Assembly (NCBI RefSeq): GCF_015864825.1
Contig: NZ_JADYWL010000005.1
Coordinates: 248,001 to 312,000, forward strand
Direction of reading: 5' to 3'
DNA: 64,000 nucleotides
Source of the DNA: Psychrobacter sp. NZS113
GTDB taxonomy: Bacteria > Pseudomonadota > Gammaproteobacteria > Pseudomonadales > Moraxellaceae
Position numbers and translations under genes: made by a program. Positions 44,516-53,530 of this stretch are shown piece after piece. The notes under the pieces are model-generated. The model did not search any database and had not been told where the DNA came from. It saw only the letters and a program-made list of their open reading frames with translations. The number at the start of each line of letters is the position of its first letter. Position 1 is the first letter of the stretch.

Positions 44516-45385
44516 CTATAGCCATTTCTTTACTTCATCAATGACAGTATGCATTCTATTAGAGAGTGCCTGCTGTCGTCTTATGGCAAGATATAGCGTC
44601 TCGCTAACGGCAACGGGCAGATAGTGACTGTGAATAAGCTCAGGCTTTGGATAAGCAGCCACTGCGTGTGCAGGTAGCACGGTAAACCCAAGTCCCCTGC
44701 TGACGGGCTCTAAAATCAAACCTATCTGATTAGAAAAGCCTTTTTTCTTAAAATCATTGATATGTTGGAATTGCTCATAATTAGCAGTCAGTAGCATGCC
44801 TGCATGATGTGCACCATCTGGATGATCAATAAATCCAAGCTCAATGAGCTGCTCCCAACTTGGCTCTACTGTAGCCGCAGGTGTCACTAGTATCAGTGAT
44901 TCTTGCGCCACGGGTTTGCAGCTAACTGTCTCATCCCCTGAGATATCCGTCATAAAACCAATATCAATCTCGTGATTTGCCAGTGCTCGTTCGATATCAG
45001 CATTGGGTGCAAAGCGATAATCAATCACTAGATTCGGATGCTGCTGCTGAAGTGTCAACAGCTGCGGATACAGCTTAAGCCCCACACTACCCGGTGACAT
45101 CAGTCGCACTAGACCTTCATAAGGTGGATCCTCACCGATTCGCTGCTCTAGATTTGATAAGCGCTGCAATATCTCGCCTGCTTCTTTATACAGCTGCTCA
45201 CCTGCATTAGTCAATGAGAACTGCTTTCTTTGTCGAATCAACAAGGCCGTATCCAACTGCTCCTCTAGCTTACTTATGTGCTGGCTCACACCGGACTGCG
45301 TCATGTATAGACGTTCAGCCGTACGAGTAAAGTGCCCAACTTCAGCAAGCGTGCAGAAGGTACGTAGCCATGTGATATTTATCAT
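44516..45385 (-). CDS. LysR family transcriptional regulator
   Basis: This 289-residue protein has a winged HTH at about 15-45 ('VGHFTRTAERLYMTQSGVSQ' then 'HISKLEEQL'), the LysR linker helix, and a substrate-binding domain ('GLVRLMSPGSVGLKLYPQLL', 'EIDIGFMTDIS', 'SRGLGFTVLP'). It is divergent from the glyoxalase-fold gene with about 100 bp between, the usual LysR arrangement, so it likely controls that gene and itself. A candidate site lies in between (45415-45434). Confidence 0.9.
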   Translation of the reverse strand: MINITWLRTFCTLAEVGHFTRTAERLYMTQSGVSQHISKLEEQLDTALLIRQRKQFSLTNAGEQLYKEAGEILQRLSNLEQRIGEDPPYEGLVRLMSPGSVGLKLYPQLLTLQQQHPNLVIDYRFAPNADIERALANHEIDIGFMTDISGDETVSCKPVAQESLILVTPAATVEPSWEQLIELGFIDHPDGAHHAGMLLTANYEQFQHINDFKKKGFSNQIGLILEPVSRGLGFTVLPAHAVAAYPKPELIHSHYLPVAVSETLYLAIRRQQALSNRMHTVIDEVKKWL

Positions 45386-45414
45386 TACATTTAATACTTA
45401 TCTTTATAATAAAT

Positions 45415-45449
45415 GATAATTTTACGTAATTATCTTCTGTTTGTATACT
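45415..45449 (+). promoter_or_regulatory. Candidate LysR site and promoter of glyoxalase-fold gene
   Basis: Inverted repeat GATAATT-TTACGT-AATTATC (45415-45434), compatible with a T-N11-A LysR box. It overlaps a -35 TTTACG (45421-45426); a -10 TATACT (45444-45449) follows at 17-bp spacing, about 40 bp before the downstream ATG. Confidence 0.5.
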
Positions 45450-45490
45450 GGCCTCACGTTAAACAAGAGTACAGCAAACAGGAGCACAAT

Positions 45491-45991
45491 ATGAACAACG
45501 TTTATCCAAGAAGCTTTTCGCACATCGGTCTTTCAGTCCCTGACCTAGATGCAGCCGTGAAATTCTATACTGAAGTAATGGGTTGGTATACCATCATGGA
45601 ACCAACTGAGATTGTCGAAGATGACAGTCCGATTGGCGAGATGTGTACTGAAGTATTCGGTTCAGGTTGGGGCAGCTTCCGTATCGCTCATCTATCTACT
45701 GGTGACCGTATTGGTGTTGAGATTTTTGAATTCAAAAATCAAGAAAACCCTGAAAATAATTTTGAATACTGGAAAACTGGTATCTTCCACTTCTGTGTCC
45801 AAGATCCAAATGTTGAAGAGCTGGCTGAGCGTATGGTTGCAGCAGGCGGTAAAAAGCGTATGGAAAAACCACGTTACTACTACCCTGGTGAAAAGCCATA
45901 TCGCATGATTTATATGGAAGACCCGTTTGGCAACATCGTTGAAATTTATAGCCACAGCTACGAGCTTATCTATAGCGAAGGCGCGTACTAA
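45491..45991 (+). CDS. VOC (glyoxalase/dioxygenase fold) family protein
   Basis: This 166-residue protein starts at ATG 45491, 7 nt after AGGAG; the open frame upstream lacks an SD. The N-terminal 'FSHIGLSVPDLDAAVKFYTE' carries the first metal-ligand His of the VOC fold. 'GVEIFEF' supplies a Glu, 'GIFHFCVQDPN' a second His, and 'YMEDPFGNIVEIYSHSYE' the last Glu. A complete metal site suggests an enzyme (lyase, isomerase or dioxygenase). The substrate is unknown; 'lactoylglutathione lyase' would be over-precise. It is divergent from the LysR gene. Confidence 0.87.
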   Translation: MNNVYPRSFSHIGLSVPDLDAAVKFYTEVMGWYTIMEPTEIVEDDSPIGEMCTEVFGSGWGSFRIAHLSTGDRIGVEIFEFKNQENPENNFEYWKTGIFHFCVQDPNVEELAERMVAAGGKKRMEKPRYYYPGEKPYRMIYMEDPFGNIVEIYSHSYELIYSEGAY

Positions 45992-46025
45992 ATTTATATT
46001 CCATTCCAGATAAATCAGATAATAA

Positions 46026-46086
46026 AATAACTACCTAAAAAATAGCGCCCTCAAATCATGAGGGCGCTATTTTTTAGGTAGTTATT
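46026..46086. terminator. Very long perfect bidirectional terminator hairpin
   Basis: A 28-bp perfect stem (46026-46053 with 46059-46086) around loop AATCA. A and T runs inside the stem give a T-tract for both strands. It separates the convergent glyoxalase-fold and small membrane protein genes. Confidence 0.9.
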
Positions 46087-46138
46087 TCAAGCAGTAAATC
46101 ATTTTGAACACGTCACTAATTTATTGATTGCTATTACT

Positions 46139-46390
46139 TTAATACGATATCGATGGTGAAGCCATCACAGCTCCTAAGACTATAAATGCAAAAGCTACCA
46201 ATGATTTCAAAAATGGTGACTTACATTCTGGCCAGCGAGTGATAATAAAATATAAATTGGCAAATGGAAGAAACAGATACAAAAGCCCCCAGAGTATTGA
46301 TTCTTGAAAAGCAATGATAATTAACTTAATGCTATAAACAAGAATCATAATACCTGCAATTATAAGTATAATAGAACCTAAAATTTCCAC
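46139..46390 (-). CDS. Small three-helix membrane protein
   Basis: About 83 residues with three hydrophobic helices: 'GSIILIIAGIMILVYSI', 'LLYLFLPFANLYFIITRWPE' and 'SLVAFAFIVLGAVM'. The segment 'LFLPFANLYFIITRWPECK-PFL' is a pattern I associate with uncharacterised small membrane proteins. GTG at 46390 is preferred because GAGGA lies 7 nt upstream; a TTG at 46423 would put that SD inside the gene. Function unknown. Confidence 0.65.
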   Translation of the reverse strand: MEILGSIILIIAGIMILVYSIKLIIIAFQESILWGLLYLFLPFANLYFIITRWPECKSPFLKSLVAFAFIVLGAVMASPSISY

Positions 46391-46643
46391 GTGATTTTCC
46401 TCAAAAATATCTAATAAAAACAAAATACAACCAGCTAAAAATATTCATAGTATTGGTGTTATGAGTGCTGAAGACATTACAGCTTCTCAAAATACATTGA
46501 TTATCTCAAAATTGTTTCTGTCGTATAGTAACAGGTAACACAAAAATTCATAATTTTATAAGACATAAGTTGATCAAATTTATTCTAGACTACTTCGATA
46601 GCTTATAAAAAGTGCTGACAACCAATCCATGAGAAGACAAAAA
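46391..46643. other. Gene-free stretch between small membrane protein and RidA terminator
   Basis: A+T-rich with no supported gene. It presumably includes the promoter of the small membrane protein gene. Nothing else seen. Confidence 0.35.
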
Positions 46644-46687
46644 AAATAAAAAGGCCATGATATCGCTATCATGGCCTTTTTTATTTA
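46644..46687 (-). terminator. Terminator of the RidA / amino-acid dehydrogenase operon
   Basis: AAATAAAAAGGCCATGATA / TATCATGGCCTTTTTTATTT stem with loop TCGC. The T runs fit minus-strand termination after the RidA gene. Confidence 0.88.
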
Positions 46688-46709
46688 GTACAGGTGCTAT
46701 GAGTAATTT

Positions 46710-47051
46710 TTACTCAGCAGCGATGGCGATCATCTCAACCAATAGCTCAGGGCGTGCTAGGGCTGACTCGCCACAAGCACGGGCTGGAGGCTGAATGCCT
46801 TCAAACCATTTGTCATAGACTTCATTCATAGCAGCAAAATCTGCCATGTCTTTAATCCAGACCGTTACTGACAGCAGCTTTGATTTGTCACTACCGACTT
46901 CTTCTAACAAAGTTTGGATTTTTTCCAAACAAGTCAACGTTTGCGCTTTGATATCGTCTTCTGCATTACCCACCTGACCACACAAATATACGGTCTGGTT
47001 ATGGACGACAATTCTGCTCATACGTGGCGTGCTATGTAGCTTCTTTATCAT
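46710..47051 (-). CDS. RidA family protein (Rid/YjgF/UK114)
   Basis: About 113 residues. 'TVYLCGQVGNAEDDIKAQTL' and 'LLSVTVWIKDMADFAAMNEV' are Rid-type. The C-terminal 'PPARACGESALARPELLVEM' then 'IAIAAE' keeps the Arg and Glu that position imine substrates. RidA proteins hydrolyse reactive enamines/imines such as 2-aminoacrylate. I choose ATG 47051 because GAAGG lies 8-9 nt upstream; TTG 47066 would overlap it. It lies 56 bp downstream of the amino-acid dehydrogenase, consistent with clearing imines released by it. Confidence 0.88.
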   Translation of the reverse strand: MIKKLHSTPRMSRIVVHNQTVYLCGQVGNAEDDIKAQTLTCLEKIQTLLEEVGSDKSKLLSVTVWIKDMADFAAMNEVYDKWFEGIQPPARACGESALARPELLVEMIAIAAE

Positions 47052-47107
47052 GTTATATACCTTCAATTTATTAACTTAAGTCTGAGATAAATCTAGCAAA
47101 TACGCTC

Positions 47108-48355
47108 TTATTTCGAAAAACGCTGAGCACTAAATGGGGCAAGGTCTACCAATAATGGCTTTTCATGAATCATTTCTTCAACCAAACGCCCTGTCATAGG
47201 CCCTAAGGTGAAACCCTGATGACTGTGACCAAATGCGAACCATAATTTGTCATGCTTGTCTGCAGGACCAATAACTGGCTTCATATCAGGCATACAAGGA
47301 CGTGATCCTGCCCAAGCTTCAGACTCTACCGCGTCTTCTAATGGTAAAATTTTGCGAGCCAGCTTCAGTACGGTTTTTAATTGACCAAAGTTCTTTGGTG
47401 CATCCATAGTAGTCATCTCAGCACCCGTTGTGATACGAATACCTTGCTGCATTGGACCCATTACGAAGCCTTTGTCCATATCAAACATACTGTGATTGAT
47501 GGTGTTTTTTTCCGTCACTTTGAAATGCTGATGATAACCACGCATTGGGAACAATGGCAGGTTATAACCTAGTGGTCTGATCAAGTCGTTCGACCATGGA
47601 CCCGCTGCAATGACCAACTTATCACTATAGTAAGTGTCATTATCAGTGATGATTTTCCAGCCTTCACCATCTTGTACGATTTCTTTTACATCGCTCTCTT
47701 TGATCGTGCCGCCCATCTCTTGGAAATTTTTTGCATACGCTTTGACTAGCGAGCTTGGGTTCGATACTTGCCAAGAGTTTTTCCAATGAATCGCACCAAC
47801 GAAACCTTCAAAATTGGCACTAGGCTCCATGGCTTTTAGTGCTTCAAGGTTTAGTACGTTATGCTCAACCCCTTGGTTACGTGCATCAATAGCTGCTGCT
47901 TGCGCTTCTTTAAACGTCTCTTCAGAACGATGCAGCTGTAACCAGCCGTCACGCGTGATTAGCTCGTCAGCACCAGATGCTTCAATCATCGTTTGATGTT
48001 CGCTGGTGCAATGCTCAATCAGTGTCTGCCACTCTGATTCGATTTGCTTAACAGTCGCAGGTACAGAGTATTTCCAGTATTGTAGCAGCGCTTGATGGTA
48101 ACGCAGAATCGCTGGGATACGATAGCGAATATCAGTACCTTGGTTCGGTAATACTCTGATCATCTCAGTCAATTGACGAGGAAAAGGATGGGTATGAATG
48201 GCTTCGCGCTGAATCAATCCAGCATTACCATACGAGGTCTCTGACCCTGGCAGTTTCTTGTCTAGCATCAATACTTGTGAATTGTTTTTTTGTAAATGCC
48301 ACGCAACTGACGTGCCAACCATACCTGCACCGATAACGATCACTTCATAGCGCAT
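47108..48355 (-). CDS. FAD-dependent D-amino-acid dehydrogenase-like oxidoreductase (DadA family)
   Basis: This 415-residue DAO-fold flavoprotein has the N-terminal Rossmann motif 'VIVIGAGMVGTSVAWHL' and 'GSETSYGNAGLIQ'. The 'LVIAAGPWSN' segment is typical, as are 'FPMRGYHQHFKV' and the C-terminal 'WAGSRPCMPDMKPVIGP' plus 'FAFGHSHQGFTLGPMTGRLV'. DadA-type enzymes oxidise D-amino acids or related imino acids to keto acids at the membrane. The RidA gene downstream fits an imine-forming reaction. SD AAGGAT precedes ATG. The exact substrate (D-alanine, D-hydroxyproline or other) is not determinable, and an alanine racemase gene is not nearby. Confidence 0.87.
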   Translation of the reverse strand: MRYEVIVIGAGMVGTSVAWHLQKNNSQVLMLDKKLPGSETSYGNAGLIQREAIHTHPFPRQLTEMIRVLPNQGTDIRYRIPAILRYHQALLQYWKYSVPATVKQIESEWQTLIEHCTSEHQTMIEASGADELITRDGWLQLHRSEETFKEAQAAAIDARNQGVEHNVLNLEALKAMEPSANFEGFVGAIHWKNSWQVSNPSSLVKAYAKNFQEMGGTIKESDVKEIVQDGEGWKIITDNDTYYSDKLVIAAGPWSNDLIRPLGYNLPLFPMRGYHQHFKVTEKNTINHSMFDMDKGFVMGPMQQGIRITTGAEMTTMDAPKNFGQLKTVLKLARKILPLEDAVESEAWAGSRPCMPDMKPVIGPADKHDKLWFAFGHSHQGFTLGPMTGRLVEEMIHEKPLLVDLAPFSAQRFSK

Positions 48356-48783
48356 AACCTATCCTTTTCTTAGGGTGTTAATACAGAGTATCAAATATGA
48401 GGGTCTAACAGAATTAGGTGGTAATAGTAACGCATTGAGCTAGATATTAAACCCTTATCTGAAAAATATTTTTGGGTTGAACACTTTTAGTTATGGGGTT
48501 TTCGAAAAGGTATTTTTGATAGGAATGAAACTCAAAGCTATAAAATGATATGTAGAAATACTTAATAAAAAAATTAATTAATAATATCAATAATAAGGAC
48601 TGCTAACGATAATTTTAACAAATATCAGTTGCCATCTATCGATATAAATTTCTGTGCTATAGTTTGGTTTTTTCTTAAAGTTATTTATCTTTAAATACAG
48701 AGTAAGTGATATTAAAAAGATAAAATTAGCATGATTTCAGTGATATTAATCGATGTTTTTTGATGATTGGGAAAATTTAATAG
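48356..48783. other. Divergent intergenic region dehydrogenase / helicase-nuclease
   Basis: 428 bp, more A+T-rich than the surroundings, particularly over 48540-48780. No hairpin, repeat or gene is supported. The base composition shift before the helicase-nuclease gene is compatible with an accessory insertion, but no attachment repeats are seen. Confidence 0.35.
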
Positions 48784-51700
48784 ATGAGTATTTACGCACA
48801 AAGACTGGCCTCTCAGATTGAATTCATCAAACAATGCGCTTTGATGAAAAAAGCACCTACTCAAGACTTTACGAAGCACAGTGACTTCACTTGTACAGAA
48901 GAGCAAGTATTAGGCCTGCCTGGTATTAGCCTAAATATCACAGATGATAGCGCTGAAAATGTTTGGCTACGCCTAGAACGATTACGTGAAAACTCATCGC
49001 CTAAACCTAGCAGCTCGCTGTTAGCAAATTGGTTAGTATCGCCAGTCAAGTTTGGCGATCGCCCCTCCCTAAAAGAAAAAACATCTGTACAACCCTTCAT
49101 CGATAATGGTCTGATATCTACAGAGGTATTCACTCCGTTTGAAGTTGACAATAATCGTAAAAATGAATCGTTAGAGGTAGAGATTTATTTAAAAGACTTT
49201 CCTGAAAAAGACATGGTACAAGATGAATTCAATACGTACCTCAAAGATATTTGGCAACCTTGGCTAGCACAAGAGAAACTCGTTCGCCAAAGCATTGCTT
49301 TGTATTCTAGCTTATTTATGCTTAATCAACAGCTTCAGGGCAATCTCGCCGATGCACAGCTAGAGCTGGTATGGGGTGTGGGTATTGCCATACGAAAAAG
49401 CACTGATGATGAGCAAAGTAGCAAACAAATAAAGTATCCCCTATTGACGCAATCTGTTGAAATTACCTTAGATCAAAAAACGATGGCGTTACTCATCAAG
49501 CCTACCCTATCTGCTCCCACGCTCGAAACTGAACCTTTCTCTATAGAAGAAAATCAAGGTTTGGCCAAGTTATTAAAGAACAGCAAAGAATTTTATGATT
49601 CAGAAGACGTGTTATTAAATCCTTTTTTGCCAAGTAGCTATGAGCCTATCTTAAAATCAGCCGTTACTTTGCTTGACTCGTCTGGCGTTTATCAGCCAGA
49701 CCATACTGGTGTAGATGATCGAAAAATACCTAAAGCGCAGAACAACCTAATCGTCACTGGTACTTGGGTCATTATGGCGCGCCCCAGAAGTAACAATATA
49801 TTTTTGCAAGATTTGAACAATTTATCCATTCAGCTCGAAACAGCCACTGATATCGATTTGCCGAGCGCTCTTAAAGCAATGCTGACAGAACCCGCCACAG
49901 AAAATAAAGACATCATATTGCCTGCTTATCGTGGTCTATCTATGGTCAGTGGCAGTGATAGCTACACTGGCATGCCAGCCGAGCTATATTTCCCTAAAGC
50001 ATTTAACGATGAACAAGTACAAATCATACAACAGTTGGATGTTCAAGATGGCGTGGTCGTTCAAGGTCCGCCTGGTACAGGTAAGACCCATACTATTGCC
50101 AATGTCATTTGTCATTACTTAGCACTTGGCAAGCGGGTACTAGTCACGTCGATGAAAGACCCTGCACTAAAAGTGCTGCAAGGACAATTGCCTGAATCTA
50201 TTCGCCCGCTCGCCGTTAGCCTGCTGACCAGTGAAAACGAGGGTCTAAAGCAGTTTGAACATACCATCAAAAAAATATCGAGCGAAGTATCTAGTATCAA
50301 CCGTGAGGCCTACAAAAAAGACATCCTCATGTTTGACAATCAAATTGATACCATCCATGCACAGTTGGCCAGCACGGATAATAAAATTACGGCTTGGGCA
50401 CGGTTAAACCTTGATGATATCACCATCGATAATGAAACGATCAAGCCCATAGATGCCGCGACTGAAGTGGCTCGAAACCGGCAACTTATCGAAAGCTTTC
50501 CAGATAAATTGAGCATAGAAGAGATATTTAAGCCTCGATTTACTCATGCTGATATCACAGCGCTAAAAGACGCAAGAGTAAACCTCAGCCATGACTTGAG
50601 TTATCTTGATAAAAAGATTCCTGCTGTTGCAGACATGCCGCCTACCAACGCTATAAAGCAACTTCATAAGGATTTAAGTTACCTCAATGAGTCGCAAGCA
50701 GCTGAGCAACAAGGAGAACTACCAAGCTTAATCAATGACAGTGCTAGCACGCTAGATATTGCTCACGAAGTCGCTTCTCATACATCTCGTTTAACTGATC
50801 TGCTGCAAAAAAGTGCAACTGTTGGGCAGAGCTGGACGACGGATATTCAGCAGCATTTAGCTAATGAGACCAAGCAAGACATCATCGGGCATCTAACTAT
50901 ACTAAACGATGAAATCAAAGCGCTTTTTGATGAGAGAACTATTTATTTAACCAAACCTATTACAATGACTGATGATTTTGATAGAAATCCAGAGCTCGTT
51001 GACGCGGTGAAAAATTTATCTGAAGGCAAAAAACCATTTGGTCTCGCTGGTATTTTTGGTAAGTCTGCTGAAAAGAAAAGCCTTGAGTCTATTACGATAG
51101 TCTCATCAGCACCATCAAGTACGGCAGATTGGCAATATATATACAGCTTTATAACGTTTAGAAAAAAAGCTCAAGCGCTTATACTTCGCTGGAATGCCTT
51201 ATCAAATGAGCTGTTCCTACCAATATTTGAGGTATCGCCTAATAACTTGTCTGTATTACATTCAGCCGTTCATCTATATGACGAAATAGTTGCTAGTAAC
51301 CACTTACAGCACAGTATCAAGCAAGCATTAAGCACTATATTCATAGATTGGGATGTTATTTCTGCAGCACCTTATGACACGGATATTTTGGCTGAGATTG
51401 AAAGTGTTCTTAAACAACATCTAAAAAGACATAGTCTGGCTGAAAGTCTCACGTTAAAAGAGACATTACTTGATAACCTCGCTGACTGTAAAGGCAATAT
51501 CAGTGAAAAAATGACGGCCTTTGTCACTCAAAATATTGGTGACCCGAGCTTATCTGATGATCAACTACAAGCAGACTATCAAGAGCTGTTGAATGAGCTG
51601 CAACGCGTGAATAACCTTGCAACAGACTTACAGACAGTCACTGACATTACCCAGCTCATTGAAGATAACGGTGCACCACTTTGGGCAAAAAAATTGCGTT

Positions 51701-53463
51701 TTGAACCTTGTCATAACTCTCAAGGCACATTGGCATCGAATCACTGGCAATCAGATAGCTTGCAACCTGATGAATTACTGCCGGATAACTGGCAACAAAT
51801 TTGGCGTCTTAATCGATTAACAAGCTTTATCGACAGTATCGATGGTCGTAAGGAATTGGTTCAACTGGCCAAAACTCGTGGCAATTTAGAAATAAATCTG
51901 GCAAGACTCTATCAAGAAGCCATCACCAAAAGAGCTTGGCTAAAGGTCGCAGAAAATGCGACGCCAGACGTGAGAGCATCTTTAGAAAAATACCGCTCTG
52001 CCATTATGCGTATCGGTAAGGGAACAGGCAAAGGTGCGTACTATTATCGCCGTGAAGCGCGCGAAGCCTCTGCGGGAGCAAGTGCTGCTATTCCATGTTG
52101 GATTATGCCGCATTATCGTATTTCTGAATCCTTGCCAGCAGAATTTGGCAGTTTTGACTTGGTTATCATCGATGAAGCGTCTCAATCTGATTTAACGGCG
52201 TTGCCAGCCATTATGAGAGCCAAAAAAGTATTAATCGTTGGTGACGATAAGCAAGTATCACCAGAAGGCGTCGGTCTCGATATCGAAAAAATTCGCAATC
52301 TGATGTCACAGTACTTAAGCAACCAAGTCCCAGTTTATCGCTCACAAATGTCACCTGATCGCTCAATATATGATTTATTTAAAGTCGTTTTTGCAGATAG
52401 CAGTGTGATGCTAAAAGAACATTTTCGCAGTGTTGCACCTATTATTGAGTTCTCAAAACGTGAGTTTTATAACCATGAGCTGATACCTTTGCGTAAAGCC
52501 AAACCCTCAGAGCGCTTGGACCCGCCATTGATTGATATTTATGTCACCGATGGCTATCGTCTTAAAGGCTCTGATATTAACCCATCAGAAGCCAGATTTA
52601 TTGTCGATGAAATCAAAACCCTCGTCTCTGACCCAGCTTACAAAGGTAAAACCATCGGTGTTGTCTCATTGCTAGGCAATAAGCAAGCACACAACATTAT
52701 GGAGATACTCAATAAAGAGTTGGATGAAGCCGTGATGACCACTTTTGATATTGCCTGCGGTGATGCTAGAACCTTTCAGGGTAAAGAGCGCGATATCATG
52801 TTTTTATCATTAGTCGTGGCACCCGGAGCTGCCCATGCACAAACGAGAGACACCTTCGCCCAGCGGATGAATGTCGCGGCCTCACGAGCGCGCGATAGAA
52901 TGTATTTGGTGCGCAGTATTGAACTGGATGAGCTAAGCCAAGCCGATCACTATCGATCAGCGCTTATCAAACACTTTCAAGCACCTTTCATGCAGGATGA
53001 AGAAGAAGTTTCTGATTTGCGCGATAAATGTGAGACCCCCTTTGAAACAGAAATCTTTGATCTTCTGATTGAGAGAGGCTATCGAGTGGTTCCGCAGGTT
53101 AAAGCAGGTGCTTACCGAATTGATATGGTTGTCGAAGGTGAAAACGATAACAGCTTAGCCATAGAATGTGATGGTGATAGATATCATGGGCCTGACAAAT
53201 GGGACAGCGATATGCAACGTCAGCGTATTTTGGAGCGTGCGGGCTGGAAATTCTGGCGCTGCTTTGCCTCCACTTTTGTCACTCGTAAAAGTGAAGTCAT
53301 CCAAGATCTATTAGCAGAATTGGAACGTTTAGAGATTTATCCAATCACTACCGACACAGCATATAGCAGCTCATATGTTGAATCTAGAATCGTCACTACT
53401 GTTGATGCACCACAGATCGATATTGAAACTGAAATTGATGCCAACCTAGATAGTAAAACGTAA
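48784..53463 (+). CDS. SF1 (Upf1/DNA2-like) helicase fused to a Vsr-like endonuclease domain
   Basis: A 1559-residue cytoplasmic protein. Residues 1-400 form an N-terminal region without a recognised domain. Walker A 'GPPGTGKTHT' lies at 428, then an inserted largely helical region of about 650 residues. Walker B 'IIDEASQSD' is at D1130, 'VGDDKQVSP' is motif III, and 'FQGKERDIMFLSLV' and 'NVAASRARDRMYLV' (about 1361) are motifs V-VI. From about 1417 comes a PD-(D/E)xK nuclease of the Vsr/MTES_1575 type: 'FETEIFDLLIERGY', 'YRIDMVV' (D1447), 'IECDGDRYHG' (E1461), 'RILERAGWKFWR'. All catalytic residues are intact. Similar helicase-Vsr fusions occur in phage-defence proteins such as Hhe. Defence is inferred; it has no mobile-element neighbour. 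Confidence 0.85.
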   Translation: MSIYAQRLASQIEFIKQCALMKKAPTQDFTKHSDFTCTEEQVLGLPGISLNITDDSAENVWLRLERLRENSSPKPSSSLLANWLVSPVKFGDRPSLKEKTSVQPFIDNGLISTEVFTPFEVDNNRKNESLEVEIYLKDFPEKDMVQDEFNTYLKDIWQPWLAQEKLVRQSIALYSSLFMLNQQLQGNLADAQLELVWGVGIAIRKSTDDEQSSKQIKYPLLTQSVEITLDQKTMALLIKPTLSAPTLETEPFSIEENQGLAKLLKNSKEFYDSEDVLLNPFLPSSYEPILKSAVTLLDSSGVYQPDHTGVDDRKIPKAQNNLIVTGTWVIMARPRSNNIFLQDLNNLSIQLETATDIDLPSALKAMLTEPATENKDIILPAYRGLSMVSGSDSYTGMPAELYFPKAFNDEQVQIIQQLDVQDGVVVQGPPGTGKTHTIANVICHYLALGKRVLVTSMKDPALKVLQGQLPESIRPLAVSLLTSENEGLKQFEHTIKKISSEVSSINREAYKKDILMFDNQIDTIHAQLASTDNKITAWARLNLDDITIDNETIKPIDAATEVARNRQLIESFPDKLSIEEIFKPRFTHADITALKDARVNLSHDLSYLDKKIPAVADMPPTNAIKQLHKDLSYLNESQAAEQQGELPSLINDSASTLDIAHEVASHTSRLTDLLQKSATVGQSWTTDIQQHLANETKQDIIGHLTILNDEIKALFDERTIYLTKPITMTDDFDRNPELVDAVKNLSEGKKPFGLAGIFGKSAEKKSLESITIVSSAPSSTADWQYIYSFITFRKKAQALILRWNALSNELFLPIFEVSPNNLSVLHSAVHLYDEIVASNHLQHSIKQALSTIFIDWDVISAAPYDTDILAEIESVLKQHLKRHSLAESLTLKETLLDNLADCKGNISEKMTAFVTQNIGDPSLSDDQLQADYQELLNELQRVNNLATDLQTVTDITQLIEDNGAPLWAKKLRFEPCHNSQGTLASNHWQSDSLQPDELLPDNWQQIWRLNRLTSFIDSIDGRKELVQLAKTRGNLEINLARLYQEAITKRAWLKVAENATPDVRASLEKYRSAIMRIGKGTGKGAYYYRREAREASAGASAAIPCWIMPHYRISESLPAEFGSFDLVIIDEASQSDLTALPAIMRAKKVLIVGDDKQVSPEGVGLDIEKIRNLMSQYLSNQVPVYRSQMSPDRSIYDLFKVVFADSSVMLKEHFRSVAPIIEFSKREFYNHELIPLRKAKPSERLDPPLIDIYVTDGYRLKGSDINPSEARFIVDEIKTLVSDPAYKGKTIGVVSLLGNKQAHNIMEILNKELDEAVMTTFDIACGDARTFQGKERDIMFLSLVVAPGAAHAQTRDTFAQRMNVAASRARDRMYLVRSIELDELSQADHYRSALIKHFQAPFMQDEEEVSDLRDKCETPFETEIFDLLIERGYRVVPQVKAGAYRIDMVVEGENDNSLAIECDGDRYHGPDKWDSDMQRQRILERAGWKFWRCFASTFVTRKSEVIQDLLAELERLEIYPITTDTAYSSSYVESRIVTTVDAPQIDIETEIDANLDSKT

Positions 53464-53530
53464 ACAGAGACTGACACTTAAATATATACAATTCAGTCAA
53501 TGCCAGTATAGTGGTAATATACTCATAATA

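Noticed and set aside
45413-45490. N-terminal extension of the glyoxalase-fold frame
   Set aside because: It covers the candidate promoter and LysR site; a strong SD precedes ATG 45491.
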